Below are positions 36,871-46,578 of a DNA stretch of 48,857 nucleotides, one piece after another. Under the pieces are notes generated by a model. The model ran no database searches and was not told the DNA's origin. It saw only the letters and a list, made by a program, of their open reading frames with translations. Source of the DNA: Sphingosinicella terrae (GTDB lineage: Bacteria > Pseudomonadota > Alphaproteobacteria > Sphingomonadales > Sphingomonadaceae); assembly GCF_003347635.1 (NCBI RefSeq), contig NZ_QDFY01000020.1, forward strand, positions 1-48,857. Reading direction: 5' to 3'. The first letter of the stretch is position 1; every line of letters starts with the position of its first letter. A program made the translations under genes and the position numbers.

Positions 36871-37507
36871 ATGCCGAGAATAATCACGAGCCGCTCGAGA
36901 GAGACTGGGACGGGCCCGTATCTAAATCTGACGACGTCGGCTGCCGGTTACGATGCCGCCTTCGACCGGCTCTACACGCAGCTTTCGCAAACATCAGATA
37001 CGACAATGACCCCTTGCGGGCAGACCTGCTGGCGGTTTTGAATTCTCTACCGCGCACGTACGAGGGGTTCAGATTCGCGCTGATCGCCGGCTACGAGCAT
37101 GCTCCGGCCTTTGTGAACTTGTCGAGCACCTTCCGGCCAGAAACGGACGACAACGACAACGACCTCAGCGACGGGCGCCCAGTCATTGGCTTCGGGTTCG
37201 ATTCCGACGCACAGAAAGGAAGTTTCACCAGTCAGTTCCTGGCTGCGAGAATCCCCTTGAGCCCACAAGTTCTCGCAGCAATGCAGGAGTTCGATCAGGG
37301 CAGATCGGCGCACGCGCTCTTCTCTACCGATTGGATGCCCTCAATTTCGAAATCACTCGAACGCAGGCAATCTCGCTATTTGACGAGACCGTCAAGACGT
37401 ACGAGATAAGCGCAAGAATTACGGTGACAGTGCACATTTTTATTTCGGGTGCCGGCACCATTTCGCCGGTCGAAGTGTTCGTCCACTGTCCCGCTCGAGC
37501 TGCGTGA
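36871..37507 (+). pseudogene. Frameshifted hypothetical gene running into REP motif
   Basis: Three reading frames must be joined to give one protein-like sequence. Frame 1 from ATG 36871 gives TSAAGYDAAFDRLYTQLS, then near 36979-36990 the sequence continues in a second frame as NIRYDNDPLRADLLAVLNSL. Near 37316-37325 it continues in a third frame as DALNFEITRTQAISLFDETV. Outside those frames the continuation is Arg/Ser-rich, as in shadow frames. The third frame runs through a RAYT repeat motif (37420-37435) to a stop at 37507, so the original end is lost. No family is recognised. Sequencing errors are the alternative explanation. Confidence 0.5.
37420..37435 (+). repeat. RAYT-type REP motif
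   Basis: TACGGTGACAGTGCAC is identical to the left end of the RAYT element at 8147-8162. It lies near the right boundary of the accessory insert, 76 bp before the right 35-bp repeat. Confidence 0.65.
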
Positions 37508-37511
37508 ACAA

Positions 37512-37546
37512 GCTCGGCGATTGACTTGGACCGGCTGGCAGGCGCT
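37512..37546 (+). repeat. 35-bp direct repeat, right copy of dsbD tail
   Basis: Matches 34527-34561 in the first 14 and last 10 bases, with equal spacing. It recreates the dsbD tail codons and stop out of context, about 2.9 kb from the gene. Confidence 0.6.
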
Positions 37547-37574
37547 CATGGCGGAAACCTCAGGGAGGGGAAAC

Positions 37575-37886
37575 ATGCCGACCATCACCGTTCTCTATCC
37601 GCGCCAGGACGGCGCCACCTTCGATTTCGACTATTATGCGCGCACCCATCTGCCGCTGGTCGAGGCACGCTGGAAGGGGAACGGCCTCACCGGCGTCGAG
37701 GCCCTTCGCGGCGTCGCCGTGGACGGCGGCGAGCCGCCGTTCCTCGCCATCGCCCTGATCAGCTTCGATACGATGGAGTCGCTCGGCGCCGCCGTGAACG
37801 GGCCGCATATGGCGGAGATCGGCGCAGACATCGCCAACTTCACCAATGTGCGGCCGGTCAGGCAGGTGAGCGAAGCGATCCGCTAA
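37575..37886 (+). CDS. EthD family protein
   Basis: A 103-aa protein with a ferredoxin-like dimeric alpha/beta barrel fold of the EthD group: MPTITVLYPRQDGATFDFDY, YARTHLPLVEARWKG, PFLAIALISFDTMESLGAAV and the closing NFTNVRPVRQVSEAI. EthD proteins help ether-degrading P450 systems, but many relatives are found in unrelated contexts. ATG 37575 has an AGGGAGGGG just upstream. It follows the insert's right repeat and probably was next to dsbD before the insertion. Confidence 0.8.
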   Translation: MPTITVLYPRQDGATFDFDYYARTHLPLVEARWKGNGLTGVEALRGVAVDGGEPPFLAIALISFDTMESLGAAVNGPHMAEIGADIANFTNVRPVRQVSEAIR

Positions 37887-37904
37887 CGGGCTCGAGGGTC
37901 CGTT

Positions 37905-39575
37905 TCACTCCTCCCGCTCCCACACCTTGCGGCCGGCCATCCAGGTCTCGAGCACCCGGGTCTCGCGCAGCTGGCGCTGGTCGGTGATCTCGAAGATGTC
38001 GCGGTCGATGAACAGGAAGTCCGCCATCCGGCCGGGCTCGAGCGTCCCGATCACGTCCTCGGCGAAGCCGGCATAGGCGCCGCCGCGGGTGAAGGCGGCG
38101 AAGGCCTGCTCGAGCGACACGCGCTGCTGCGGCAGCCAGCCCCCCGGCGGCTGGCCCTCGGAATCCTCGCGGCTGATCGCGGCGGCGAGCCCGTGGAACG
38201 GGTTCGGGCTCTCGACCGGAAAGTCGGAGCCGAAGGCCAAGGGAACGTCATGGTCGAGCATCGAGCGCCAGGCATAGGCGCCCTGGAGCCGATCGAGCCC
38301 CATCCGGGCCTCGGCCATCGTCCGGTCGCTGGTCTGGTGGACCGGCTGCATCGAGGCGATGATGCCGTGGCGCGAGAAGCGGGCGAGATCGGCTGGGTCG
38401 ATGATCTGGGCATGCTCTACCCGCCATCGCCGGTCGCCCTCATAAGTGTCGGACAGATCCTCGATGGCCGCGAGCAGCTCGGCATTGGCGGCGTCGCCGA
38501 TGGCGTGAACGGCGACCTGGAAGCGGTCCATCGCCGCCCGGCTCATCAGATTCTTGAGCACGGTGTCGCTGACCAGAGGCAGGCCGCGCTCTTCCGGCGC
38601 ATCGCGATAGGGCTGCTTCAGCCAGGCGCCGCGCGATCCCAGGGCACCGTCGAGGTAGAGCTTGACGCCGACCATCCGCAGGCGGCCGTCATAGAGCCAG
38701 GGCGTCGGCCGGATCCCGGCGACCGAGATCATCTCCGGCACGCTCGAGGCATAAGACAGGATCCGCACCGACAGCCGGCCCTGATCGCCGGCGCGCCGGA
38801 TCGTATTCCAATCCTCCAGGCTGGTGCCCATGTCGGCGACCGCGGTGATGCCGTTGGAGAGGAGGATACGCTGGGCCTCGACCAGGGCGCGGTCGCGCTG
38901 GACTGGTAGAGGCGGCGGTACCGCCTGGCCCACCAGGGACATGGCGGCATCGACGAAGATCCCCGTCGGCGCGGCATTGCGGCCGGTGCCGGCCCTCTCG
39001 ATCCGGCCGCCTTCTGGCGCCGCGGACTGGGCGGTCACGCCGGCCTCGCGCATCGCCGCGCTGTTGGCCCAGCCGGCATGACCGTCGACCCGCTCCAGCC
39101 AGACCGGCCGATCGCCGACCACCGCGTCGAGATCGGCGGCGGTCGGAAAGCGGCCGAGGCCCCAGCGCTCCTGGTTCCAGCCGCGGCCGACGATCCAGCG
39201 CGGGCTGGGATTGGCGGCGGCATATTCGGCGATCCGGCGCTGCGCCTCCTCGAGCGAATTCGTGTCCGAAAGGTCGAGCTGGATCGCCCCGAAGCCGAGG
39301 CCCATGACATGGCCGTGGGCATCGACCAGGCCGGGGATGAGGGTGCGGCCGCGGCCATTCAGCAAATAGCGCGGCCGCTCGGGCCGGCGGTCGCGGCGGC
39401 CGAGCAGCTGCTTCACCCGGCCGTCATCGTCGAGGATCATGCCGGTGAAGCGGAACAGGCGGCCATCCTCGCGGACGGTGTAGCCGTTGACATTGTCGAC
39501 CAGCGCGTCGGCGAAAGCGGGAGAGGCGAAGGCGAGAAGGAGCGCCAGCAGCCCGAGCAAACGTGTCTGTCTCAA
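37905..39575 (-). CDS. Exported YtcJ-like amidohydrolase
   Basis: A 556-aa metal-dependent hydrolase of the amidohydrolase-3/YtcJ family. It has a signal peptide (TRLLGLLALLLAFASPAFA) cut near residue 22. The metal site HGH (His87, His89) lies in LIPGLVDAHGHVMGLGFG; further motifs are VGVKLYLDGALGSRGAWLKQ, VAVHAIGDAANAELLAAIED, VEHAQIIDPADL, and FGSDFPVESPNPFHGLAAAI with the catalytic Asp. The start is TTG at 39575, overlapping the stop TGA of the upstream dehydrogenase (TTGA), so translation is coupled. The substrate is unknown; the family acts on diverse amides, ureas and lactones. Confidence 0.85.
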   Translation of the reverse strand: MRQTRLLGLLALLLAFASPAFADALVDNVNGYTVREDGRLFRFTGMILDDDGRVKQLLGRRDRRPERPRYLLNGRGRTLIPGLVDAHGHVMGLGFGAIQLDLSDTNSLEEAQRRIAEYAAANPSPRWIVGRGWNQERWGLGRFPTAADLDAVVGDRPVWLERVDGHAGWANSAAMREAGVTAQSAAPEGGRIERAGTGRNAAPTGIFVDAAMSLVGQAVPPPLPVQRDRALVEAQRILLSNGITAVADMGTSLEDWNTIRRAGDQGRLSVRILSYASSVPEMISVAGIRPTPWLYDGRLRMVGVKLYLDGALGSRGAWLKQPYRDAPEERGLPLVSDTVLKNLMSRAAMDRFQVAVHAIGDAANAELLAAIEDLSDTYEGDRRWRVEHAQIIDPADLARFSRHGIIASMQPVHQTSDRTMAEARMGLDRLQGAYAWRSMLDHDVPLAFGSDFPVESPNPFHGLAAAISREDSEGQPPGGWLPQQRVSLEQAFAAFTRGGAYAGFAEDVIGTLEPGRMADFLFIDRDIFEITDQRQLRETRVLETWMAGRKVWEREE

Positions 39576-40438
39576 TCTTCGAGCCTCCGGATGAGCGAGC
39601 TGGTGTCCTGGCGACTTCCGCCGATCGCCTGGACGTCGGCGTAGAATTGGTCGACCAGGGCCGTCACGGGCAGGCGGGCGCCGTTCGTGCGCGCTTCCTC
39701 CAGCGTCAGGCCGAGGTCCTTGCGCATCCAGTCGACGGCGAATCCGAAATCGAATTCGCCCCGTTCCATCGTCTCCCAGCGATTGACCATCTGCCAGCTC
39801 TGCGCGGCACCGCCGGAGACGGCTTCGAACACTCGGGCCGTGTCGAGGCCCGCCGCCTTGGCGAAATGGATCGCCTCGGCGAGGCCCTGGACGATTCCGG
39901 CGATGCAGACCTGGTTCACCATCTTGGTGAGCTGGCCGTGGCCGGCAGGACCGACATGGACGATGCGGGCGGCATAGGCCTCCATCAGCGGCCGCGCCGC
40001 CGCCATGGCCCGGTCGGTGCCGCCGCACATGATCGAGAGCGCGCCCTTTTCGGCGCCGGCCTGGCCGCCCGAGACCGGCGCGTCGAGAATCTCGAGGCCG
40101 CGCGCCGCGCCCTCGTCGGCGAGCCGGCGGGCGAGATGGGCCGAGGCGGTGGTGTGATCGACGAACAGGGCACCGCCGGTCATGGCGGCGAAGGCGCCGT
40201 TTTCGCCGAGCGTCACCTCCTCGACGTCGCGGTCGGCGCCGACGCAGGCGATCACCGCCTGCGCCCCCTGCGCTGCCTCGCGCGCCGAGACAGCGGCCGT
40301 GCCGCCGTGGCGCGCCGCCCACGCGCGGGCCTTGTCGGCGCTCCGATTGAAGACGACGAGATCGTGGCCGGCTGCGGCGAGGTGGCGGGCCATCGGCGCG
40401 CCCATCACGCCGAGCCCGAGAAATGCGATACGTGCCAT
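39572..40438 (-). CDS. NAD(P)-dependent 3-hydroxyisobutyrate dehydrogenase family oxidoreductase
   Basis: A 288-aa beta-hydroxyacid dehydrogenase. The dinucleotide fold GLGVMGAPMARHLA (8-21) starts the protein. The substrate loop is DAPVSGGQAGAEKG (119-132), and the catalytic Lys172 lies in GHGQLTKMVNQ. The length and motifs match GarR/MmsB-type enzymes acting on 3-hydroxyisobutyrate, tartronate semialdehyde or related acids; which one cannot be read. It is cotranscribed and translationally coupled with the YtcJ-like amidohydrolase. An inverted-repeat element lies in the upstream gap. Confidence 0.9.
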   Translation of the reverse strand: MARIAFLGLGVMGAPMARHLAAAGHDLVVFNRSADKARAWAARHGGTAAVSAREAAQGAQAVIACVGADRDVEEVTLGENGAFAAMTGGALFVDHTTASAHLARRLADEGAARGLEILDAPVSGGQAGAEKGALSIMCGGTDRAMAAARPLMEAYAARIVHVGPAGHGQLTKMVNQVCIAGIVQGLAEAIHFAKAAGLDTARVFEAVSGGAAQSWQMVNRWETMERGEFDFGFAVDWMRKDLGLTLEEARTNGARLPVTALVDQFYADVQAIGGSRQDTSSLIRRLED

Positions 40439-40444
40439 GGTAGA

Positions 40445-40713
40445 GGGTCCAAACTCAATCAGGAGGCGGATCGGGATCGGCCGGAGGCGGCGGCTGGATA
40501 GGAGAGAGGTGCAGGGCGGGCTGGACGCCCAGCCAAGCCGATCGACGAAGCCAGCCGCCGCCTCCGGCCGACCGCGAAGCGGCGGGCTCGCTTATGCCGC
40601 CCGGACGGCGTCACTGCGTCGGTCACGATGCATTCAGCATCGCTCCCTCCTTGCTCCTTGCCGGACAACACAATCGAACCCGTCACGACCGCCTCCTGAT
40701 TGAGTTTGGACCC
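40445..40713. repeat. MITE-like element with nested perfect inverted repeats
   Basis: A perfect 25-bp terminal inverted repeat starts GGGTCCAAACTCAATCAGG (40445-40469) and is mirrored at 40689-40713. Inside it, CGGCCGGAGGCGGCGGCTGG (40478-40497) is mirrored exactly at 40551-40570, and a smaller hairpin GCTGG-ACGC-CCAGC lies between. The 269-bp unit has no gene and fills the gap between divergent genes. Confidence 0.7.
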
Positions 40714-40787
40714 TGAGGCGATAAGGCTTGTTTGCCGGTTGCGCCAGATAGGGTAGGGCGCCCTCTCACACCCTTCCGGAAGTTGTC

Positions 40788-42026
40788 ATGGCCAGCCTCG
40801 TCTCCGATCCCGGTCTGCCGATCGGCCTCGCCGACATCGAAGCGGCCGCCCGCCGCATCGAGGGCGCGGTGGTGCGCACGCCGACCCTGCTCAGCCGCAC
40901 CCTTTCCGAACGCTTCGGCGCCGAGATCTGGGTCAAGTTCGAGAATCTGCAGCATAGCGGCGCCTATAAGGAGCGCGGGGCACTCAACAAATTGCTGCTG
41001 ATGGACGAGGCGATGCGCGCCCGCGGCGTCATCGCCGCGTCGGCCGGAAATCATGCCCAGGCGGTCGCCCATCATGCGCGGCGCCTCGGCGTGCCCGCGG
41101 TGATCGTCATGCCGAAGCCGACGCCGGTCGTGAAGGTCACCCAGACCGAGGGCCACGGCGCCGAGGTGGTGCTGCACGGCGAGATGTACGACGACGCTTA
41201 TGCCGAGGCGCTCCGCCTGTCCGACGCGCGCGGCCTCACCTTCGTCCATCCGTTCGACGATTTCGAGGTGATGGCGGGGCAGGGGACGGTGGCGCTCGAA
41301 ATGCTCGCCGACGCGCCGGATCTGGACACCTTGCTGGTCCCGATCGGCGGCGGCGGCCTCATTGCCGGCACCGGCATCGCGGCCAAGACGATCCGGCCCG
41401 GCATCGAGGTGATCGGCGTCCAGGCCGAGCTCTATCCGTCGATGTTCGCCAAGTTCGCGCGGGCGAGCCTGCCCTGCGCCGGCGACACCATCGCGGAAGG
41501 CATAGCGGTGAAGTCGCCGGGTCTGATGACGTCGGGCATCATCAATCATATCGTCGACGACATCCTCCTCGTCGCCGAGCGCGACATCGAGAGCGCGATC
41601 GCGTTGCTGGTGCGGTCCGAGAAGACGGTCGCGGAAGGGGCCGGCGCGGTCGGCGTCGCCGCCCTGCTCGCCAATCCGGAGCGGCTGCGCGGGCGGCGGG
41701 TCGGCCTGATCGTCACCGGCGGAAACATCGACACGCACCTGCTCGCCAACGTGCTGCTGCGCGACCTCGCCCGATCGGGGCGGATGAGCCGCCTCAGGAT
41801 CGAGCTGCAGGACCGGCCGGGTGCGCTCCACGCGGTGATGAAGCTGTTCAGCGACCATCAGGTCAATATCGTCGAGATCTCCCACCAGCGCATCTTCACC
41901 CACCTGCCGGCGAAGGACGCCTCCATCGACGTCGAATGCGAGGCGCGCGATGCCGAGCAGATCAGCCGGCTGATCGAGACCCTGAGGGCGGAAGGATTCG
42001 CCGTCCAGCCGGTGGCGATGGAGTAA
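40788..42026 (+). CDS. ilvA: Threonine ammonia-lyase (threonine dehydratase)
   Basis: A 412-aa PLP enzyme converting L-threonine to 2-oxobutyrate and ammonia, the entry to isoleucine. The PLP-binding Lys61 lies in [16 protein letters not shown], a [14 protein letters not shown] motif follows (about 86-99), and the phosphate-binding GGGGLIAG is near residue 188. About residue 330 onward is a C-terminal ACT-like regulatory domain ([20 protein letters not shown]). This is the short class with one ACT domain, seen in both anabolic and catabolic enzymes, so the symbol is tentative. It reads away from the inverted-repeat element. Confidence 0.88.
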   Translation: MASLVSDPGLPIGLADIEAAARRIEGAVVRTPTLLSRTLSERFGAEIWVKFENLQHSGAYKERGALNKLLLMDEAMRARGVIAASAGNHAQAVAHHARRLGVPAVIVMPKPTPVVKVTQTEGHGAEVVLHGEMYDDAYAEALRLSDARGLTFVHPFDDFEVMAGQGTVALEMLADAPDLDTLLVPIGGGGLIAGTGIAAKTIRPGIEVIGVQAELYPSMFAKFARASLPCAGDTIAEGIAVKSPGLMTSGIINHIVDDILLVAERDIESAIALLVRSEKTVAEGAGAVGVAALLANPERLRGRRVGLIVTGGNIDTHLLANVLLRDLARSGRMSRLRIELQDRPGALHAVMKLFSDHQVNIVEISHQRIFTHLPAKDASIDVECEARDAEQISRLIETLRAEGFAVQPVAME

Positions 42027-42160
42027 GGTCCGGCCACGGCTGCGTCCCGGGCTGGAACGATGGGCGCGATCGCCCGCACCGGGCACAAAGCGCCCTTTCC
42101 AACGTTGCCGCGACGTCTCATAAAGATTCAGGCAACCATGTTGGACCGGCTGGAGTCGCC

Positions 42161-42919
42161 TTGAGCGCACCATTTCGATTTCCCCGCTTCTTCGTGACGA
42201 CGCCGGCGCCGTGCCCCTATCTGACGGGCAAGACGGAGCGGAAGGTCTTCACCGAGCTGAGCGGCCCCCACGCGAGCGATCTCAACGACGCGCTCGGCCG
42301 CATCGGATTCCGCCGAAGCCAGAACGTCGCCTATCGGCCGAGCTGTCTCGACTGCACCGCCTGCGTCTCGGTTCGGGTGGTGGCCGGCGAGTTCCAGCCG
42401 AGCGCGACCCAGCGCCGCGTGCTCCGGCGCAATGCCGACCTCGAGGTCAGCGCGTGCAAGGCCTGGGCGACCGAGGAGCAGTATCAGCTGCTCCGCCGCT
42501 ACCTTCGCGCCCGACATCCCGACGGCGGGATGGTCGAGATGGACGAGCATGATTTCTCCGACATGGTCGAGCAGAGCCCGGTCAAGACCTATGTCATCGA
42601 ATATCGCGAGCCGTCGACCGATGGCCGGCCCGGCCGCCTGGTCGGGGCCTGCCTGACCGATCACCAGTCGGACGGGCTGTCGATGATCTACAGCTTCTTC
42701 GAGCCGGACGACGATCGCCGCGCGGGACTCGGAACCTTCATCATCCTCGACCATATCGTGCGCGCCGCCCGCGCCAGCCTTCCTTATGTCTATCTCGGCT
42801 ATTGGGTCGAGGAATCGCGACGCATGGCCTACAAGTCCCGCTTCCGCCCGCTCGAGAAGCTAGGGCCTGGGGGATGGCGGCGCTTCGATCCGGAGCAGCG
42901 GGAACTGCCGCTGGCGTAG
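42161..42919 (+). CDS. bpt: Aspartate/glutamate leucyltransferase
   Basis: A 252-aa N-end-rule enzyme that attaches Leu to proteins with N-terminal Asp or Glu, marking them for ClpS/ClpAP. The N-terminal ATE domain shows [16 protein letters not shown] (Cys18) and [13 protein letters not shown] (Cys62, 65, 68). The C-terminal part has the GNAT-like [20 protein letters not shown] and [20 protein letters not shown]. The TTG start at 42161 is preceded by GGAG with 5-base spacing; no in-frame ATG lies nearby. It follows the threonine ammonia-lyase gene by 134 bp. Confidence 0.9.
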   Translation: MSAPFRFPRFFVTTPAPCPYLTGKTERKVFTELSGPHASDLNDALGRIGFRRSQNVAYRPSCLDCTACVSVRVVAGEFQPSATQRRVLRRNADLEVSACKAWATEEQYQLLRRYLRARHPDGGMVEMDEHDFSDMVEQSPVKTYVIEYREPSTDGRPGRLVGACLTDHQSDGLSMIYSFFEPDDDRRAGLGTFIILDHIVRAARASLPYVYLGYWVEESRRMAYKSRFRPLEKLGPGGWRRFDPEQRELPLA

Positions 42920-43129
42920 GTCGATCGTTCTCGACGGGTCGATAACGTCGAAATCGCGGGCTCGTCGGCCGGTTGTGCATCTTCGCGTGTGATATTATCC
43001 AGTCGACATTCGGGTCGGGGGCAATCTTCAGGAAATTGATGGCGGGGCTCCGCATCGCGTGCGCTCGCGCGGCGGCTGCAATCCGACCATTCAAAGCCAT
43101 CGTTGAAGCTTGCGAGACCCGGGGGGGAA

Positions 43130-46100
43130 ATGGCGATGGCAACTATCAATCTGGGGAATCTCGGGTCACGCGGAACCAAACTGGTCGGCAACGGTGCCCA
43201 GACGCAGTTGGGCTCCACGGTCAGTTCGGCCGGCGACGTGAACGGGGACGGCGTCGAAGACTTCATCGTCGCGAGATTGCAGACCCTTGGTGGCGGAGGG
43301 CCCGGCGGACCGGCAATCATATTCGGAAAGGCCGGTGGGCTACCGGAAATCAATCTGACGTCGCTTTCTCCTTCGCAGGGCTTTTTCGTTCGGGGCAGCG
43401 ACACAATCAATGGGGAAGTTGTCGCGTCTGCAGGCGATATCAATCGCGACGGCTATGACGACGTCATGATGGCCGATCCCGATTACGGCGGTATCAATGG
43501 ACGAGTCCACGTATTCTTCGGGAAGCCATCGTATGACGCGGATATCGACGTTGCCAATATGCGCCCCGACCAAGGCTTCACGATCATTTCCTCTTCACAG
43601 CAATGGATCGGGGCCCAGATCTCATTGGCGGGCGACGTCAACGGGGATGGTATCGACGACATCATCATCGGGACGAGGATCGATCTCGCGCACGTCATAT
43701 TCGGAAAGAAGGATGGCTTCGGCACGATCAACGTCGACAATCTGAAGGATTCTGAAGGGTTCACCATTTTGGGGGCGGGCACTCATGTTGCGTCCGCCGG
43801 CGATTTCAACCGTGATGGTGTAGACGACCTGCTTGTCGCAGCCGCGAATGACTCCAAGGCTTACGTCATCTTCGGGAAGCGCGGCATTGCCGACATGGAC
43901 GTGACGAGTCTCGACAACGTGCGGGCCACTGTCATCTATCTCGGCGCAGGAGCAAGGGTGACGGGAGTCGCCCTGGCCGGTGACATGAACGCTGATGGGC
44001 ACTCAGACGTTCTGGTCGCCAGCGCGACGGACATCTATGGGGTCCTCGGGCGGCCAAAGGGCGCCAATGTCATCAAGGACAATCCAAACTCCCGCGACTT
44101 TGTGGTCTCCGGCGGCGGGATCACCTCGCTTGGCTCGGCCGGAGACGTCAATTCCGATGGATATGACGACATCATCCTCGGAAGGACCGGCGGGCGGGGA
44201 AGTTCTTACGTCATCCTCGGCAAAGCCAGCGGCTTCGCCGACATATCGCTCAGCGATGCCGCCATCATCCTGCAGGGCGCAAAGGATGGAGACAAGGCCG
44301 GGAATGTCAGTGCCGCCGATACGAATTGCGACGGGTTCGCGGATCTCATCGTCGGCGCGCCCGGTTCCGACGAAAATGGGTCCAACTCGGGGACCGTCTA
44401 CATCGTCAATGGTTCCGCCCCCACGACGGCCGTCCACTATATCGGCGCAGACGCAAATCAGACGATGCGCGGCGGTTCGGCAGGAGATAGGCTCGAAGGG
44501 CGCGGCGGCAACGACACGCTGATCGGCGGTGCCAGCGCCGACGTCCTCGACGGCGGCGGTGGGATCGATACGGCCAGCTACCAAGGCTCAAATGCCGGCG
44601 TGGACGTCAGTCTGACCCGGGCCGCCCAGTCCGGAGGCCACGCACAGGGTGACCTTTTGTCCAATGTCGAGAACCTCACCGGCAGCGCCTTTGCCGACGT
44701 GCTGGTCGGCAATGGTGCCGCTAACATCCTCAACGGCGCCGGTGGAGCCGATGCGATGCGCGGGGCCGGCGGCAGCGACACTTACGTGGTCGACCGTGCG
44801 GGCGACAAGGTGATCGAAATAGCCGGGGGAGGCATCGACACGGTGCGGAGCTCGATCAGCTACACCTTGGGCGCACAGGTCGAGAACCTGGTTCTCACCG
44901 GTACGGCGAGGCTCAACGGCACGGGCAACGGCCATGCCAACGAGCTCGTCGGCAACGATGCCGCCAACACGCTCGATGGCGCGGGCGGCGCCGATGTGAT
45001 GCGGGGTCGGGCCGGCGACGATATCTACATTGTCGACAATGGGCGCGACCAAGCGGCCGAGGCGGTCGGTGAGGGCACGGATGAGGTCAGGGCCTCGGTG
45101 ACCTTCAGACTGTCGGAGCATGTCGAGAATCTGGTGCTCACCGGCACGGCTGCGATCAACGGGACGGGCAACAACGGCGACAATATGATCGTCGGAAACG
45201 GTGCGGCGAACATTCTCAGCGGCGGCAAAGGCAGGGACGAGCTCGACGGGGGGGCTGGCGCTGACACGATGTACGGCGGCGACGGCCATGACAAGTACCG
45301 TGTCCACGATGCCAGTGATCGGGTGGTCGAGCTTGCGGGCGAGGGCAACGACACGATCCACGCCTATGTGACCTTCAGCCTGCCCGATCATGTCGAGAAC
45401 CTCGCGCTCGGCGGAGCGGGCGTGATCGACGGAACGGGCAATGGACTGTCGAACCGTCTCTACGGCAACGCCAAGGCAAATGTGCTCGACGGCGGCGCCG
45501 GAATCGACACCATGTATGGCCGAGACGGCCACGACACCTATGTAGTCGACAATGCTGGCGACTCTGTGGTCGAGCTGGAGAACCAGGGCATCGACACCGT
45601 GAGAAGCTCGGTGACCCATGGCCTCGCCCTTAACGTCGAGAATCTGGTGCTCACCGGCACAAGCGCGATCGACGGCACCGGCAATTATCTCGGAAACCGG
45701 CTAGTCGGCAACTCGGCGGCCAACCTGCTCGACGGCGAGCGCGGTGCGGATCTGATGCAAGGCGGTGGCGGCAACGACACCTACAAGGTCGATCATTTCG
45801 GCGACAAGGTTGTGGAGCAGGCCGGCGAAGGCGTGGATCGCGTGCGCAGCTCGGTCACATTCACCCTTTCCGACCATGTCGAAAATCTCGTCCTCGAAGG
45901 CAGCGCCCGCATCGACGGCCAAGGCAACGGGCTGGCCAACCAGCTCGTCGGCAACCGTGCAGTGAACCGATTGAGGGGCGAGGACGGCAACGATTCGCTT
46001 TTCGGCGGCGACGGGTCGGATTGGCTCTACGGCGGCTCCGGCAGCGATCGGCTGGAAGGCGGCGAAGGCTCGGATCGCTTTTCCTTCGATGCTGCGCTCG

Positions 46101-46381
46101 GCGGGTCCAACGTAGACACGATCCTCGACTTCACCCGCGGCGAGGACCGGATCCTGCTCGACGACGCCGTATTCGACGGACTGAGCAGAGGCGAACTGTC
46201 TCCCAGCGCATTCGTCAGCGGAAGCGCGGCCGGGTCCGCGGCGGACCGGATCATCTACGATCCGTCGACCGGCGCGTTGCTTTACGATGCGGATGGGAGC
46301 GGCAGTGGCGCAGCTGTCAGGTTCGCGGTACTGGACAACCCGCCCGCCGAACTAGCCGCCAGCGATTTCACCGTCTTTTGA
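43130..46381 (+). CDS. FG-GAP repeat and RTX calcium-binding exoprotein
   Basis: A 1,083-aa secreted protein. The N-terminal 420 residues are seven FG-GAP (integrin-alpha-like) repeats with [15 protein letters not shown]-type calcium loops, probably a seven-bladed propeller. From about residue 440 come RTX nonapeptide blocks ([11 protein letters not shown]), then five long repeats of 81-90 residues with GNDTYKVD-x-GDKVVE, VRSSVTF and VENLVLTGT segments. The C-terminus ([20 protein letters not shown] and on) is the M10-type secretion domain, and no signal peptide is present, so type I secretion is inferred. ATG 43130 follows a GGGGGGG run; ATG 43136 is an alternative. Confidence 0.85.
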   Translation: MAMATINLGNLGSRGTKLVGNGAQTQLGSTVSSAGDVNGDGVEDFIVARLQTLGGGGPGGPAIIFGKAGGLPEINLTSLSPSQGFFVRGSDTINGEVVASAGDINRDGYDDVMMADPDYGGINGRVHVFFGKPSYDADIDVANMRPDQGFTIISSSQQWIGAQISLAGDVNGDGIDDIIIGTRIDLAHVIFGKKDGFGTINVDNLKDSEGFTILGAGTHVASAGDFNRDGVDDLLVAAANDSKAYVIFGKRGIADMDVTSLDNVRATVIYLGAGARVTGVALAGDMNADGHSDVLVASATDIYGVLGRPKGANVIKDNPNSRDFVVSGGGITSLGSAGDVNSDGYDDIILGRTGGRGSSYVILGKASGFADISLSDAAIILQGAKDGDKAGNVSAADTNCDGFADLIVGAPGSDENGSNSGTVYIVNGSAPTTAVHYIGADANQTMRGGSAGDRLEGRGGNDTLIGGASADVLDGGGGIDTASYQGSNAGVDVSLTRAAQSGGHAQGDLLSNVENLTGSAFADVLVGNGAANILNGAGGADAMRGAGGSDTYVVDRAGDKVIEIAGGGIDTVRSSISYTLGAQVENLVLTGTARLNGTGNGHANELVGNDAANTLDGAGGADVMRGRAGDDIYIVDNGRDQAAEAVGEGTDEVRASVTFRLSEHVENLVLTGTAAINGTGNNGDNMIVGNGAANILSGGKGRDELDGGAGADTMYGGDGHDKYRVHDASDRVVELAGEGNDTIHAYVTFSLPDHVENLALGGAGVIDGTGNGLSNRLYGNAKANVLDGGAGIDTMYGRDGHDTYVVDNAGDSVVELENQGIDTVRSSVTHGLALNVENLVLTGTSAIDGTGNYLGNRLVGNSAANLLDGERGADLMQGGGGNDTYKVDHFGDKVVEQAGEGVDRVRSSVTFTLSDHVENLVLEGSARIDGQGNGLANQLVGNRAVNRLRGEDGNDSLFGGDGSDWLYGGSGSDRLEGGEGSDRFSFDAALGGSNVDTILDFTRGEDRILLDDAVFDGLSRGELSPSAFVSGSAAGSAADRIIYDPSTGALLYDADGSGSGAAVRFAVLDNPPAELAASDFTVF

Positions 46382-46394
46382 TCGACCCGACTTT

Positions 46395-46444
46395 CGCCGG
46401 CCAGTTGAGTCTCCATTGGACGTCGTGACGACGGCTGGCCGGCG
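46395..46444. terminator. Nested hairpin after FG-GAP/RTX gene
   Basis: A 10-bp perfect outer stem, CGCCGGCCAG (46395-46404) with CTGGCCGGCG (46435-46444), encloses a small inner hairpin CGTCG-TGA-CGACG (46421-46433). It starts 13 bp after the stop. No T-tract follows; it may stop or punctuate transcription before the protease gene. Confidence 0.5.
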
Positions 46445-46578
46445 ACTGGGTCGAGATGGATAAGCGCGAATATCGACCATGGTCGAGGAGGCGCCCGCAA
46501 GGCCAGACTAGATGCTCCGGATTGTACCTAGGGGTGGCATTAACCTCTTGAGGAGGAATGCTTCTCTAGTCCGCGAGC

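Noticed and set aside
43103-43129. Upstream TTG start for the FG-GAP/RTX protein
   Set aside because: The extension is short, lacks a ribosome-binding site, and the ATG at 43130 follows a G-rich stretch at usable spacing.
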